NCBI GenBank assembly: GCA_016213645.1
Contig: JACQZY010000020.1
Location: 1-64,000 of the forward strand
Source: Actinomycetota bacterium
GTDB taxonomy: Bacteria > Actinomycetota > Thermoleophilia > Solirubrobacterales > JACPNS01
DNA: 64,000 nt
Direction: 5' to 3'
Part shown: in pieces, positions 10,773 through 19,916 of the stretch
Position numbering within the stretch: position 1 is the stretch's first letter
Layout of the letters: each line of letters starts with the position of its first letter
Position numbers and translations under genes: made by a program
The notes under the pieces: model-generated
What the model was told of the DNA's origin: nothing
Database searches by the model: none
Seen by the model: only the letters and a program-made list of their open reading frames with translations

Positions 10773-10993
10773 CGGCCGCCTCTGAGGAACGGGCGAACGG
10801 CGGCGCGCAGAGGCCTTGGCACGTGCTGGAGAAGCCCGTCTTCGGCTTCGTGCACGGCAACCTCCTGCCGCTCGAGCGCTTGCTCGATCAGGGCGGTCAG
10901 TGCTTTGCGTTCGGCGGCTGGAAGCTTCTTCAAGCCGGCCGGCGGCGCAGCGCCGAGCACGCGAGTGAGTTCGTCTTGGCGTTTTTCAGCCAC
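10769..10993 (-). CDS. Small helical protein between WS/DGAT and helical-repeat gene
   Basis: 74 residues, not recognised. It looks like a single amphipathic helical bundle with a basic, proline-bearing tail ('HVPRPLRAAVRPFLRGGR'). It lies 29 nt after the WS/DGAT stop and its own TGA overlaps the ATG of the next gene (ATGA). The tight spacing and codon use like its neighbours argue that it is real. The amphipathic character would allow membrane or lipid-droplet surface binding, but nothing in the sequence proves it. Confidence 0.7.
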   Translation of the reverse strand: MAEKRQDELTRVLGAAPPAGLKKLPAAERKALTALIEQALERQEVAVHEAEDGLLQHVPRPLRAAVRPFLRGGR

Positions 10994-11022
10994 GACGTGA
11001 AAGTACCGCCGCCGGAAGTCGT

Positions 11023-12537
11023 CTATCCGGCCTTCGTCGACGTGGCGTGTTTCCGGGTCGGCCGTTTCGTCTTCTTCGCGCCAGGCGCCGGGGCGCCACC
11101 GTTTGGCAGCGAATTACCGTTTGCGGCGCCGGCGAATGTCGGCGAATCGGCCCCCGCGGCCGCCATCAGCTGCAACTCGGCAATGGCGTCCTCGATGCCG
11201 CGCGCGACCACCTCGACGTCCGGGACCGTCCTGAAGTCGCCGGTCACGCCAAAGTAGACACCGCCGTTGTAAGAAAAAATCGCTGTGGTGGTGCGAATGT
11301 TCTTCGCCAGCATCACGAACGGGTAGAGCTCCAGCATCTCGCGGCCCAGGCAGTACATCGGATGCTGTGGGCCGGGCACGTTGGTGGTGATCGTGTTCAT
11401 CAGGCGCTGCGTGTCGGCCACGCGCCAGGCGATCTGCTCGCCAAGCTTCCAGACCGGGGCCGGCAAATAGTTCGCCAGATCAAACAGCACCTCGCCGGCG
11501 GTGTGATCGTTCTCCAGCTTGGCCCGCTCCATTTGTTCACGCAGGTTCTCCAGACGCAGCAACGGATCGGGCTGGTCGACCGGCAGGTCCACGAAAACCG
11601 CGGACACCTGATTGCACCAGCGCCCCGGCTCGCGCTCCACGCGCATCGCCACGGGCACCATCGAGCGCACTTCCAAACCGTCAAGACTTTCGCCGCGCGA
11701 AATCAGCAGGTCGCGTATGCCGCCCGCGACGGCGGCAAGCACGACATCGTTAACCGTGCCGCCAAACGCGCGGCCGATCGTTTTGATCTCCGCGAGGTCT
11801 GCGTGGGCATTGGCCCAGCGGCGGCGCGCCCCGATCGGCCCGTTCAGCGGCGACTTGTCGGCAGTCACGATCGAACGGCCGATCGGCAGCAGCGTGCGCA
11901 TTGTCTCGCGGCCCAGCCGCGCGGCTTTGCGCGGCGAGCGGATCGCCTTGCCGATGTCCCTCAACGGACGCGCGGGCCCCTGCGGTCCACGCAGCGTTCT
12001 AGCGACGACGCTGCGATTCGGCGGCGGCGGCTGCGGCTGCCACTCCGGTGATCGCGCCGGTAACAGAGTGTCGCGGACGAAGTCCAGCAGCAGCCCGATC
12101 AGCTCGGTGGCCGCGATCCCATCGACCAGTGCGTGGTGGGCCTTCCAGCCAAGCGCCCAGCGCCCGTCTGGGAGACCCTCGTATACACAGACTTGCCACA
12201 ACGGATGTTCGCGATCCAGATGCTCGGCGGCGAAGTCCACGAAGGACTGACGCAGATGCTCCATCCCGGCTTTCTCGGGAAGATGCTCGTGAATCAGATG
12301 ATTGTGAACGTCGAACGACTCGTCGTCCACCCACACGGGACTGGTCAGGCGCAGCGGCACAAACTGCAGACGCTGGCGGTAGCGCGGCGAGTCGTCGAGC
12401 CTGGATTCGATTTTGCGAATCAGTTCTTCCAACGTCGGCGCGGGGCCTTCGAGGATGCTGAGGCCGCCGATGTTGGACTGCACCTCATCGTTTTCGAGAT
12501 CTAGAAAAAGCGAGTCGCGAGGCTCAAGCTGGTCCAT
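11023..12537 (-). CDS. Wax ester synthase / diacylglycerol acyltransferase (WS/DGAT)
   Basis: 504 residues. The N-terminus 'MDQLEPRDSLFLDLE' matches the usual WS/DGAT start, and the catalytic HHxxxDG is present as HHALVDG at residues 134-140. Conserved blocks follow: 'NDVVLAAVAGGIRDLL', 'SMVPVAMR' and 'NVPGPQHPMYCLGREMLELYPF'. It transfers acyl-CoA to diacylglycerol or fatty alcohol for storage lipid at the membrane or lipid-body surface. The C-terminus has a ~35-residue Gly/Ala/Pro/Lys-rich tail beyond the core. No Shine-Dalgarno is visible before the ATG, so it may be leaderless or start from a short leader. First gene of a three-gene operon. Confidence 0.95.
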   Translation of the reverse strand: MDQLEPRDSLFLDLENDEVQSNIGGLSILEGPAPTLEELIRKIESRLDDSPRYRQRLQFVPLRLTSPVWVDDESFDVHNHLIHEHLPEKAGMEHLRQSFVDFAAEHLDREHPLWQVCVYEGLPDGRWALGWKAHHALVDGIAATELIGLLLDFVRDTLLPARSPEWQPQPPPPNRSVVARTLRGPQGPARPLRDIGKAIRSPRKAARLGRETMRTLLPIGRSIVTADKSPLNGPIGARRRWANAHADLAEIKTIGRAFGGTVNDVVLAAVAGGIRDLLISRGESLDGLEVRSMVPVAMRVEREPGRWCNQVSAVFVDLPVDQPDPLLRLENLREQMERAKLENDHTAGEVLFDLANYLPAPVWKLGEQIAWRVADTQRLMNTITTNVPGPQHPMYCLGREMLELYPFVMLAKNIRTTTAIFSYNGGVYFGVTGDFRTVPDVEVVARGIEDAIAELQLMAAAGADSPTFAGAANGNSLPNGGAPAPGAKKTKRPTRKHATSTKAG

Positions 12538-12624
12538 TGACTAATTAAACACCGTTTCGTGTAGTCGTTGCAGTACTTGGTATGTGAATTGCGGCACACA
12601 GCAGAAATACGCGCGGAACAAAAC

Positions 12625-14016
12625 CTACGCCTCTACGGCCCGTCGTGCTTCCCGCATGGCGTTTAAACGCATAGCCGCCGCCCGTGCCGCCAGCAGCAGG
12701 ATCCGCCCCACCACCGGCGCGGCGAATATCAGCGCGGCCACGGCCGCCGGCGAATGCAAGCCGTCAAGCCCCGGCACGTACGAAATCGCAACGGCCGCAA
12801 TCGCCAGCGCGGGCAGTACGGCCTGCGCGGTGTCGCGACCGGGCTTGGGTTTTGGCATCGCCGCTCCGAGCCTGCGCACCCGGTTGAGCACGGTCAGCAG
12901 ATGCAGCAGCGAGCCCGTCACGGTCATGCCGATCCAGCCTCCCATCAGCAGCACCGCCAGCGCCGCACGCCACGCGCCGGCGGGTGCGGCGCCCGGACCT
13001 TCAACGATTTGCATCGCAAGTGCCGTGCCGAGGCCGGCAATCAGAAAGGTTTGCCCGGCGGCCACAAGCCGAGCCGCGAGCGCCTTGCCCGTCAAGAATC
13101 CCGGCGCGGAACCCGGCGGGGCGCCAGGTGGGAGTTCGTTCCACCGCCACGACGCCACCAAATTCACGCAAAGCATCGTCGCGGCCGCCGCTAGCGCCAG
13201 CCAACCCGCGGCGGTCAGAGCGTCCACGCTGAAAGCAGAACCTACCGCCAGCCCCACCACACCGCCGGTCCAAGAGAAGAACGTCGGGCCCTGTAACCGC
13301 TCATACACCAATCTGCTTTGGGTGAGCGAAGGAAAGAACGTGTGCAGCGTGCCGACGATCGCCGTTCCCAGCCAACCGGCGAGGTTCAGCGCCAGGTGCG
13401 CGCCCAGCAGACTGCCGTGCGACCACGCCGTGCCGCGCGCCATCAACATGCCGGCCAGCGCGCCCACCGTCAGCATCGCGGCGCAGGCGTAGTACCAGCG
13501 CACCGCCCAGCGGGCAGTTTGCAGCGATCGGCGCTCGACGCCGCGAAGCGCGTACCAAAAGATCCCCAGCCCAAAAACGATCAGCGCGGCGCCGGCATCC
13601 GACAGCGCCGGCTCGCCCAGCGGCACCGCGAACGCCACCAGCACCGTCCCCGCCGCCCAAACGCCAAGCTCCGCGCGCACCAACATGCGCGTGGGCGGAT
13701 CGGTGGCAAGGAACGCCGTGGAAAAAAACTGCGCCGCGCCGAGCACAAGCTGCGAAACGCCGCCCAGCGCAAGCAGATGCAGCGCCAGCCACCTCCCCCA
13801 CCAGTCCAGCAGCCCGGCCGCGTTGAACGCCGCGACAAGCCCGCCCGCAATCAGGAACGCCACGCCGGAGACAACGAACGCCGTCAGCAGATCGGCGGGG
13901 CGCTGTCCTCCCGGAGACAGCGGCTGGGCGCGGCGTCGCGAACGACACGCGCCGGCCTCCTGCGAACCGGCCGCCGGAGGCGTGTTCGAATCGTCAGCCG
14001 TCGGAGCGCCGGTCAT
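12625..14016 (-). CDS. Polytopic membrane protein, NnrS/haem-copper-like, in a redox-stress operon
   Basis: 463 residues from the ATG at 14016; a start at 14079 is possible but would overlap the previous gene more deeply. About twelve hydrophobic segments are seen. Histidines sit inside or at the ends of helices: 'LALHLLALGG', 'LLGAHLALNLAGWLG', 'GTLHTFFPSL', 'LLHLLTVL'. That pattern resembles NnrS-type and haem-copper-oxidase-like membrane proteins, which bind haem/copper and relate to nitric oxide. The gene overlaps the hemerythrin gene by 23 nt and shares its operon with a SufR-like regulator, which fits a nitric oxide or oxidative stress role. Family assignment is tentative. Confidence 0.7.
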   Translation of the reverse strand: MTGAPTADDSNTPPAAGSQEAGACRSRRRAQPLSPGGQRPADLLTAFVVSGVAFLIAGGLVAAFNAAGLLDWWGRWLALHLLALGGVSQLVLGAAQFFSTAFLATDPPTRMLVRAELGVWAAGTVLVAFAVPLGEPALSDAGAALIVFGLGIFWYALRGVERRSLQTARWAVRWYYACAAMLTVGALAGMLMARGTAWSHGSLLGAHLALNLAGWLGTAIVGTLHTFFPSLTQSRLVYERLQGPTFFSWTGGVVGLAVGSAFSVDALTAAGWLALAAAATMLCVNLVASWRWNELPPGAPPGSAPGFLTGKALAARLVAAGQTFLIAGLGTALAMQIVEGPGAAPAGAWRAALAVLLMGGWIGMTVTGSLLHLLTVLNRVRRLGAAMPKPKPGRDTAQAVLPALAIAAVAISYVPGLDGLHSPAAVAALIFAAPVVGRILLLAARAAAMRLNAMREARRAVEA

Positions 14017-14497
14017 CGTCAGATGATGGCGAATCGAGCGCCACGGTGATCCGCTCGGCCTCGGTGATCCGCTCACCAAGCCGGATCAGCTGTTCGTCCG
14101 TGAGTTCGTTCTCGATCGCCGGAAATAGTTCGCGCTCTTCCAAACGCACATGCGCCGACAGGGTGTCGCCTAGTTCCACCAGCTGAGCCCCCGTGGGGCC
14201 GGACGTGTCCGCGAGCGCCGCGGTCAACGCGCGAATCTCCGCGTGATCGGCGAGCGCGCGGGCCAGCAAAGGATCGTCCGCGCCGGCGACTTCGGCGTGG
14301 GCGGGAAACAACACCTGCTCCTCAACGTGAAAGTGCCCGGCGCACTCGTGCCGCCAGAAATCCAGATACGCCTGCCGCGTGCCGGAGGCCGTTTCGCCTG
14401 TCGCGCGACGCAGCAACATCGCGATCACCAGCGCGTGATGGTGATCGTGCGAAAGCGGTATCAGCGCCGGGTCACGCTTGGAGCTGGTCTTCGCCAT
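13994..14497 (-). CDS. Hemerythrin HHE cation-binding domain protein
   Basis: 167 residues from the ATG at 14497; an in-frame start at 14593 would lie deep within the upstream gene. The di-iron ligand pattern is clear: 'LSHDHHHALV', 'HECAGHFHVEEQVLFP', 'ADHAEIRAL' and 'LSAHVRLEERELFPAIE'. Such proteins bind O2 or nitric oxide at a non-haem di-iron site in the cytosol, and some take part in Fe-S repair. It overlaps the end of the SufR-like regulator gene by 26 nt and the start of the membrane protein gene by 23 nt, so the three are one transcription unit. Confidence 0.9.
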   Translation of the reverse strand: MAKTSSKRDPALIPLSHDHHHALVIAMLLRRATGETASGTRQAYLDFWRHECAGHFHVEEQVLFPAHAEVAGADDPLLARALADHAEIRALTAALADTSGPTGAQLVELGDTLSAHVRLEERELFPAIENELTDEQLIRLGERITEAERITVALDSPSSDDDRRSDG

Positions 14498-15188
14498 CGC
14501 CGTCGGCCTCACCGCCGGCCGGTTGATCCGCGATCGGCCCCTCGAACTCCACCAAACAACCGGCCACGTCCGGATCCTTCGGCACGAAGCCAATCAACTC
14601 ACTCTCGTCGTCGAGCACCTCAAGCAGACCGCGCGTCATGCCGCGATGAAGCGAGCAGACCAGCGACTGCTTTTCGCGCACGACGTCGCGGTATGGACAG
14701 TTGGTCAGGCAGTAAGCGATCGCGTGTTCGCCGTTGCGTTCGCGCTCAGGCTGAAAACCAAGCGCGGTCAGCACGTCGTACAGACGCTGCTCGGCGTCCT
14801 CGCCGCGAACGCCCGGCGCCATGTCGCGGCCGATCCGCATACCGGCTTCTTCCAGCTCGGCCTCGGAGATGCTGGTCGAGATAATCGCCCGCACGAGCCA
14901 GCGGCCGAGATCCGAATACGCCGTCGGCGGGTCACCGCCGGGCAGCGCGTTCGGGCTGATCGACCAGCTGTCGCGTGGGCGTCCGCGCGGCTGGCGCTCG
15001 CGCCGACGCTCCACAAGTCCGGCCGACTGCATGCGCTCAAGGTGGATGCGCACACCGTTTGGATGCAGGCCAAGCTGGCCCGCAATCTCATCCGTGCCGG
15101 CAGGTCGGCGCAGCTCGGAAAGAAGTGCGAAAATTCGCGCTCGCGTCGGCTGCGCGAGCTCGGGATTGTTAACCAGCGGAAGATCCAT
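14472..15188 (-). CDS. SufR-like HTH regulator with [4Fe-4S]-type cysteines
   Basis: 238 residues. The N-terminal winged helix ('PTRARIFALLSELRR', then 'LGLHPNGVRIHLERM') is of the ArsR/DeoR-like type. The C-terminal half has Cys160, Cys164 and Cys178 (C-x3-C-x13-C) plus Cys211, which closely matches the cluster pattern known for actinobacterial SufR. It therefore probably senses oxidative or nitrosative stress or Fe-S status through a labile cluster. It heads the hemerythrin/membrane-protein operon and is divergent from a ferredoxin gene. A dyad at 15248-15270 in the shared spacer is a candidate site for autoregulation. Confidence 0.85.
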   Translation of the reverse strand: MDLPLVNNPELAQPTRARIFALLSELRRPAGTDEIAGQLGLHPNGVRIHLERMQSAGLVERRRERQPRGRPRDSWSISPNALPGGDPPTAYSDLGRWLVRAIISTSISEAELEEAGMRIGRDMAPGVRGEDAEQRLYDVLTALGFQPERERNGEHAIAYCLTNCPYRDVVREKQSLVCSLHRGMTRGLLEVLDDESELIGFVPKDPDVAGCLVEFEGPIADQPAGGEADGDGEDQLQA

Positions 15189-15247
15189 TTATCATCGCGC
15201 ACCCCCTCTTTTTCACAGAGAAGGTGTGCATACCCTCAATGATACTG

Positions 15248-15270
15248 TTTATACAGGTTGTTTGTGTAAA
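15248..15270. promoter_or_regulatory. Imperfect dyad in regulator/ferredoxin spacer (candidate operator)
   Basis: TTTATACA (15248-15255), 7-nt spacer, TGTGTAAA (15263-15270); seven of eight positions are complementary. The 100-bp divergent spacer is unusually A/T-rich for this window, so both promoters probably lie here. The known SufR operator core (CAAC-N6-GTTG) is not evident. Confidence 0.5.
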
Positions 15271-15288
15271 TACCGCCGGAGGTGAAAT

Positions 15289-15549
15289 GTGGCGTACGTA
15301 ATCAATGAGCCGTGCATCGGCACCAAAGACACCTCTTGCGTCGAGGTTTGCCCGGTCGACTGCATTCATCCGACCGCTGACGAGGCGGACTTTGAGGCGC
15401 AGGATCAGCTCTTCATCAATCCCGACGAGTGCATCGACTGTGACGCCTGCGTCGAAGCCTGCCCGGTGGACGCGATCACTCCCGAGGACCAGGTCCCGGA
15501 CGAGTGGACCAAGTACGTAGAGATCAACGCGGCTTATTTCCGCGACTGA
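15289..15549 (+). CDS. fdxA: 7Fe ferredoxin (FdxA-like)
   Basis: 86 residues from GTG at 15289, with GGAGGTG (15278-15284) as a strong ribosome site. Cysteines are C9-x7-C17-x3-C21-P-x2-C25 and C48-x2-C51-x2-C54-x3-C58-P, the pattern of [3Fe-4S][4Fe-4S] ferredoxins (C9, C17, C58 for the 3Fe; C21, C48, C51, C54 for the 4Fe cluster). It is a soluble low-potential electron carrier. It is divergent from the Fe-S-sensing regulator, suggesting co-control. The last 16 nt overlap the end of the convergent trehalose synthase gene. Confidence 0.95.
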   Translation: MAYVINEPCIGTKDTSCVEVCPVDCIHPTADEADFEAQDQLFINPDECIDCDACVEACPVDAITPEDQVPDEWTKYVEINAAYFRD

Positions 15550-16823
15550 TCCACGCTCTCGGCCAAGTCCTTCATCAACCGCAGCGTGTCGCGCAAGAGG
15601 CGCGGCATCAAGAAGTTTTCACGCACGCGACGGATCCCGGCCGCGCCGAACTGGCGCGCCAGTTCCGGACGGCGCAACAGCTCGGTAATGCACGCGGCGA
15701 AGTCGGTCGTGTCGTCCGCGAGTAAACCGGTCTCTCCGTCGATCAGTTGTGAGGGGATGCCGCCGGCCCGGCCGGCCACGACGGCCGCGCCTTTCCACAG
15801 TGCCTCCGAGACGACCAACCCAAAGCCTTCACGAATGCTCTTCTGAACCACGACATCCGCGACGTGCTGGATCGCGTTGACCTCGAACCCGGCCACACCC
15901 ATCTGGTCGGTGAAGAGAAACGCCCCGGCTTCGCCGCGAATCTCGTTCTCGATCTTCGCGTAGATGTCCCAGGCCTCGGGGTCGTCGGGCGCCATTGCCC
16001 CCACAAGCGCAAGCTGCAACTGCGGGAACTCCTCGCGCGCCATCCGCCACGCCGCAAGCACGCCAAGGGGATCCTTCCACGGGTCGAAGCGCGAGACCTG
16101 CGTGATCAGCGGCCGCTCAAGGTCGATGCCAAGATCGCCCACGGTCTGGCGCGCCAGATAGCTGGGCAGCGCACGGTTCTTCGAGTTCAGCGGATCGATC
16201 GCCGGCAGGATCGTGCTTGTAGGAACTTCCAGACCGGGTGGGATGAACTCGTCGAGCGTGAAGACCGCCCAGTCGTGCAGTTCCACGTACGGCCGCAGGA
16301 AGTTCCACGTACCGGGACACGGGTGAGAAGAGTCCACGTGACAGCGCCAGACCCACTTCGCCGCGTCACGCTTCAGGAACGACCGAACCGCGGCTGGCTG
16401 CGGGTCGTGCACCACGACCACGTCCCAGTGGTCCTCGATCGCGCGCGCGGTTTCCTCGTTGTGCCAGAGGTACTCGCTCGTCTGAAGTTCCGAGATCGCG
16501 AGGTCCATCCCCTGAAGACCGTTGTGCAACCGCTTCGTGGCTTCGAAAAAACTGCGATCACCGGTGACGACCCGCCACTCGGCGTCGATCCCGAGGTCGC
16601 GCTCCAGCGGCACGAGCGACGAAAGCAGTTCAGCGACACCGCCGCCGGTGGCGGTGGAACTGAGCTCCAACACGCGCAGCCCGCGCAGACTGTCGGCCAG
16701 TTCTCGGCACTCGTCAACGACCGCGTCTCCCGCCACGTCGCGATAACGGTCGATCGACTTCTTGCGCAACCTGACTAGTTGAGGGCGGGCGCTGCCGGGT
16801 GTGTGGTCGTGCTGCTCATTCAT
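15534..16823 (-). CDS. treT: Trehalose synthase TreT-type glycosyltransferase (GT4)
   Basis: 429 residues of GT-B fold. The N-terminal half has 'ELSSTATGGGVAELLSSLVP' and 'VWRCHVDSSHPCPGTWNFL', which match trehalose glycosyltransferring synthase. The C-terminal donor site has 'VSRFDPWKDPLGVL', 'VQKSIREGFGLVVSEALW' and GRAGGIPSQL. TreT makes trehalose reversibly from NDP-glucose and glucose in the cytosol, serving osmoprotection and carbon storage. It is convergent with the ferredoxin gene and divergent from a small plus-strand gene. Other GT4 sucrose/trehalose phosphorylase-like enzymes share these motifs, but the N-terminal match favours TreT. Confidence 0.87.
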   Translation of the reverse strand: MNEQHDHTPGSARPQLVRLRKKSIDRYRDVAGDAVVDECRELADSLRGLRVLELSSTATGGGVAELLSSLVPLERDLGIDAEWRVVTGDRSFFEATKRLHNGLQGMDLAISELQTSEYLWHNEETARAIEDHWDVVVVHDPQPAAVRSFLKRDAAKWVWRCHVDSSHPCPGTWNFLRPYVELHDWAVFTLDEFIPPGLEVPTSTILPAIDPLNSKNRALPSYLARQTVGDLGIDLERPLITQVSRFDPWKDPLGVLAAWRMAREEFPQLQLALVGAMAPDDPEAWDIYAKIENEIRGEAGAFLFTDQMGVAGFEVNAIQHVADVVVQKSIREGFGLVVSEALWKGAAVVAGRAGGIPSQLIDGETGLLADDTTDFAACITELLRRPELARQFGAAGIRRVRENFLMPRLLRDTLRLMKDLAESVDQSRK

Positions 16824-16939
16824 CTGATCGGCCGCCCCTGCACCTTACAGTCACGCATCTCGGATAGTGTGGATTGGGCGGCCGACGTGTCGCAAACTCA
16901 GGGTTGTGGTGCCGCGCGGACCCGTAAGAAGGGAGCGTC

Positions 16940-17230
16940 ATGCAAAGTTTGATCGTTGTCGCGAGACTCAGACCGGGCGTCGAGGCCGAAGTGCGCGAAT
17001 TGATCGCCCAGGGGCCCCCGCTCGACCTTCAATCCTCGGGGCTCACGCGTAACACGATCTACCTTTCGGAGAACGAAGTGGTGTTTCTGTTTGAAGGCCC
17101 GGACGCCGAACGGGTGATGCACGAGTTCCTCAACGATCCAGTCGCCAGCGCCCGACTCGCGTCCTGGGGCCACCTGATCGACGGCACGCCGTTCATGGCG
17201 CGCCGGGAGTTTGACTGGCAAGCGAGCTAG
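16940..17230 (+). CDS. Small conserved-looking protein, ferredoxin-fold dimer candidate
   Basis: 96 residues, family not recognised. GGGAG precedes the ATG at a normal distance. The pattern strand ('[11 protein letters not shown]'), helix ('[11 protein letters not shown]'), two strands ('[16 protein letters not shown]') and helix ('[11 protein letters not shown]') looks like a dimeric alpha-beta barrel of the antibiotic-monooxygenase/EthD kind. Its stop overlaps the stop of copA on the other strand (shared CTAG at 17227-17230). No ligand-binding motif is obvious. Confidence 0.75.
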   Translation: MQSLIVVARLRPGVEAEVRELIAQGPPLDLQSSGLTRNTIYLSENEVVFLFEGPDAERVMHEFLNDPVASARLASWGHLIDGTPFMARREFDWQAS

Positions 17231-19617
17231 CTCGGCGGGCGCCGACCAAAGCGCCGCAGCCGCAACGCGTTCGATACCACCGAAACACTTGAGAACGCCA
17301 TCGCCGCGCCGGCGATCACCGGATTGAGAAGCCCGGCGGCGGCCAGCGGCAGCGCGGCGACGTTGTAGCCGAACGCCCAGCCGAGATTCTGCTTGATCGT
17401 GCGCAGGGTCGCGCGCGAGAGGCGGATCGCCGTGGCTACACCGGCAGGATCGCCGGAGATCAGCGTTATGTCCGAGGCTTCGATCGCAACATCGGTGCCG
17501 GTGCCGATGCTGATACCCAGATCCGCGCGCGCCAAGGCCGGAGCGTCGTTTACTCCGTCGCCGACCATCGCGACCACGCGGCCTTCGCCCTGCAGGCGCT
17601 CGATCACGGCGGCCTTGTCCTGAGGAAGCACCTCGGCGATCACCTCGTCGATTCCGACTTGCGCGGCGACCGCGGCGGCGGTCTGCGAATTGTCGCCTGT
17701 CAGCAGAAGCGGCCGTAGACCCAGTTCCCGCAAATTGGCCACAGCGGCCGCCGCGGTTTCCTTTGGGCGATCCGATACGGCAAGAATCGCGCGCGGTTCG
17801 CCGTCCCACGCCAGCACCACAGCGGTGTTTCCGTCGCTCTGGACGCGCGCGAGTTCAGACGCCAGGCTCTCCGGCATTCGCAGCGACCATTGTTCGAGCA
17901 GCAACGGCCGACCGACGATCGCCGCCTTGCCCTCGACCACACCGCTGACACCCATCCCGGCATGAGACTCAAAGCTCTCCACCGCGGGCAGTCCGCCGTC
18001 GTCGGCGCGCGCCGCGCGCGCAATCGCCGCAGCGATCGGATGCTCCGAGGCGTCCTCCAGCGCGCCTGCCACACGCAGCGCCGTTTCGCGATCCACGCCG
18101 GGAACCGTCACTACATCCACGAGATCCATGCGGCCGGTCGTCAGCGTTCCGGTCTTGTCGAGTACGACGGTGTCGACGCGGCGCGTTGACTCCAAAACCT
18201 CCGGGCCTTTGATCAGCACGCCCATCTGCGCGCCCCGGCCCGTACCAACCATCAGCGCCGTTGGAGTGGCCAGACCGAGCGCGCAGGGACAGGCGATCAC
18301 CAGCACCGCAACGGCGGCCGTGAAGGCAAAAGTGGTCCCCTCTCCTTGCGCCAGCCAAAACACCAGCGTGCCGAGTGACATCGCGATCACCACCGGCACA
18401 AAAACCGAAGACACGCGATCGGCCAGCCGCTGCACCGGGGCTTTGGCGGCCTGAGCATCGCTGACGAGGCGCGCGATCTGGGCAAGCGCCGTCTCCGCTC
18501 CGACCTTTGTGGCCCGCACGACCAGCCGGCCACCGGCGTTGATCGTCGCGCCGGCGACCTGATCGCCCGGCGTCACCTCGACCGGCACGCTTTCGCCGGT
18601 CAGCATGCTCGCGTCAACCGCCGACGCGCCTTCCAGGACCTCGCCGTCAGTGGCGATCTTCTCACCGGGACGCACGATGAATCGGTCTCCGGGCCGAAGA
18701 TCCTCGATCGGCACACGCCGTTCGGTGCCGTCCGCGTCGAGCACGCTGACGTCCTTCGCGCCCAGGCTGAGCAGCGCTCGAATCGCCGACCCGGCACGGC
18801 GCTTGGCGCGCGTTTCGAGGTAGCGGCCGGCGAGGATGAACGTGGTGACCACCGACGCCGTCTCCAAATAGATGTGGTGGCCGCTCGCGCCTTTCGCGGG
18901 CACGATGTCGAATGGCATGCGCATGCCGGTCATACCCGCGTCACCGATGAACAACGCGTAAAGCGACCACAGCCAAGCCGCCAACACGCCCATGCTGATC
19001 AACGTGTCCATCGTCGCCGCGCCGTGACGCAGGTTCAGCCAGGCGGCACGATGAAACGGCCACGCCCCCCAGACCACCACAGGCGTCGCAAGGTTGAGCG
19101 CCAGCCACTGCCAGTTGTCGAACTGCAACGACGGGACCATCGAGACAAGCAGCACGGGCAGAGACAGCGCGGCACTCACCAGCACGCGGTGCCGCAGTTC
19201 CGCGGCTTCGCGGTCGGCATCGGCCTCCGAGGTCTCGATCGCAACGGCCGTGTGATCGTGTCCAGCCGTCTCGCTGCCCGGCACCGGAGTGACGGCCGTC
19301 GTGTGCGCGCCCGGCCGTGCCTCGGGCGCGGAGCGCACGCCGTACCCGGCCGCTTCCACTGCGGCCACCAGCTCCTCCGGCGAGACCACGTCCGAGTCGT
19401 AGGCGACCGAAGCCAATTCGGTGGCGAAGTTGACATTCGCCTCCACGCCGTCGAGCTTGTTGAGCTTTCGCTCGATACGGCCGGCGCAGGACGCGCAGGT
19501 CATGCCGGTGATCGGCAGATCCAGTCGCTGCGGCGCGACCGGGGATGGAGCCGCTGCTGGGTCTACCGCCGCGGCTGCGGCGCGGGATTCGCCGCGAGTT
19601 CCGGCGGATTCGCTCAC
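17227..19617 (-). CDS. copA: Copper-exporting P1B-type ATPase CopA
   Basis: 796 residues. One N-terminal heavy-metal domain carries GMTCASC at about 38-44. Eight membrane helices surround the actuator motif TGES, the metal-site CPC in [11 protein letters not shown], phosphorylation motif DKTGT, HP in the nucleotide domain ('ASEHPIAAA') and [13 protein letters not shown] with the GYN and MxxS-like elements of the last helices marks Cu(I) export from the cytosol. Its ATG overlaps the copZ stop (19614-19617), so the pair is coupled, and CsoR lies divergently next door. Confidence 0.97.
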   Translation of the reverse strand: MSESAGTRGESRAAAAAVDPAAAPSPVAPQRLDLPITGMTCASCAGRIERKLNKLDGVEANVNFATELASVAYDSDVVSPEELVAAVEAAGYGVRSAPEARPGAHTTAVTPVPGSETAGHDHTAVAIETSEADADREAAELRHRVLVSAALSLPVLLVSMVPSLQFDNWQWLALNLATPVVVWGAWPFHRAAWLNLRHGAATMDTLISMGVLAAWLWSLYALFIGDAGMTGMRMPFDIVPAKGASGHHIYLETASVVTTFILAGRYLETRAKRRAGSAIRALLSLGAKDVSVLDADGTERRVPIEDLRPGDRFIVRPGEKIATDGEVLEGASAVDASMLTGESVPVEVTPGDQVAGATINAGGRLVVRATKVGAETALAQIARLVSDAQAAKAPVQRLADRVSSVFVPVVIAMSLGTLVFWLAQGEGTTFAFTAAVAVLVIACPCALGLATPTALMVGTGRGAQMGVLIKGPEVLESTRRVDTVVLDKTGTLTTGRMDLVDVVTVPGVDRETALRVAGALEDASEHPIAAAIARAARADDGGLPAVESFESHAGMGVSGVVEGKAAIVGRPLLLEQWSLRMPESLASELARVQSDGNTAVVLAWDGEPRAILAVSDRPKETAAAAVANLRELGLRPLLLTGDNSQTAAAVAAQVGIDEVIAEVLPQDKAAVIERLQGEGRVVAMVGDGVNDAPALARADLGISIGTGTDVAIEASDITLISGDPAGVATAIRLSRATLRTIKQNLGWAFGYNVAALPLAAAGLLNPVIAGAAMAFSSVSVVSNALRLRRFGRRPPS

Positions 19618-19829
19618 GCCGGCACCGCTTCGTATCCGGCTTCGTCGATCGCGGCGCGGATCGCTTCGTCGCTCAGCCCCTGGCCGTGCACGCGCACCAG
19701 CTTGGCGCCAAGGTCCACATCCACGGATTCGACGTCTTCAAGTCCTCCGACTTCTTCACGCACCGCGGCTTCACAGTGACCGCAAGTCATGCCTTTGACC
19801 AAATAGGTGAGTTCTTCGTTCGTGCTCAA
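19614..19829 (-). CDS. copZ: Copper chaperone CopZ
   Basis: 71 residues, a single heavy-metal-associated domain with GMTCGHC near residues 14-20. The start is TTG at 19829, chosen because AGGAGG lies 6-8 nt upstream and no ATG fits. It passes Cu(I) to CopA and to the CsoR sensor. It is the first gene of the copZ-copA operon, whose promoter faces the csoR promoter across an 87-bp spacer holding a CsoR-type dyad. Confidence 0.93.
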   Translation of the reverse strand: MSTNEELTYLVKGMTCGHCEAAVREEVGGLEDVESVDVDLGAKLVRVHGQGLSDEAIRAAIDEAGYEAVPA

Positions 19830-19865
19830 AGCCGCCTCCTCGCTGTTTGTTGCATGAGTTCAGAG

Positions 19866-19884
19866 TATACTCCCTGGGGGTATA
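19866..19884. promoter_or_regulatory. Candidate CsoR operator
   Basis: TATACTCCC-T-GGGGGTATA, eight of nine positions paired. This A/T-flanked G/C-tract dyad is the classical CsoR/RcnR-type site (TATA-CCCC-GGGG-TATA). It sits between copZ and csoR, so one site could repress both. Confidence 0.85.
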
Positions 19885-19916
19885 TGTACGACGCAACAAA
19901 CACGCAGGTCTGATCG

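Noticed and set aside
15189-15288. Canonical SufR operator (CAAC-N6-GTTG) in the regulator/ferredoxin spacer
   Set aside because: GTTG occurs, but no CAAC at the right distance; only the TTTATACA/TGTGTAAA dyad is supported.
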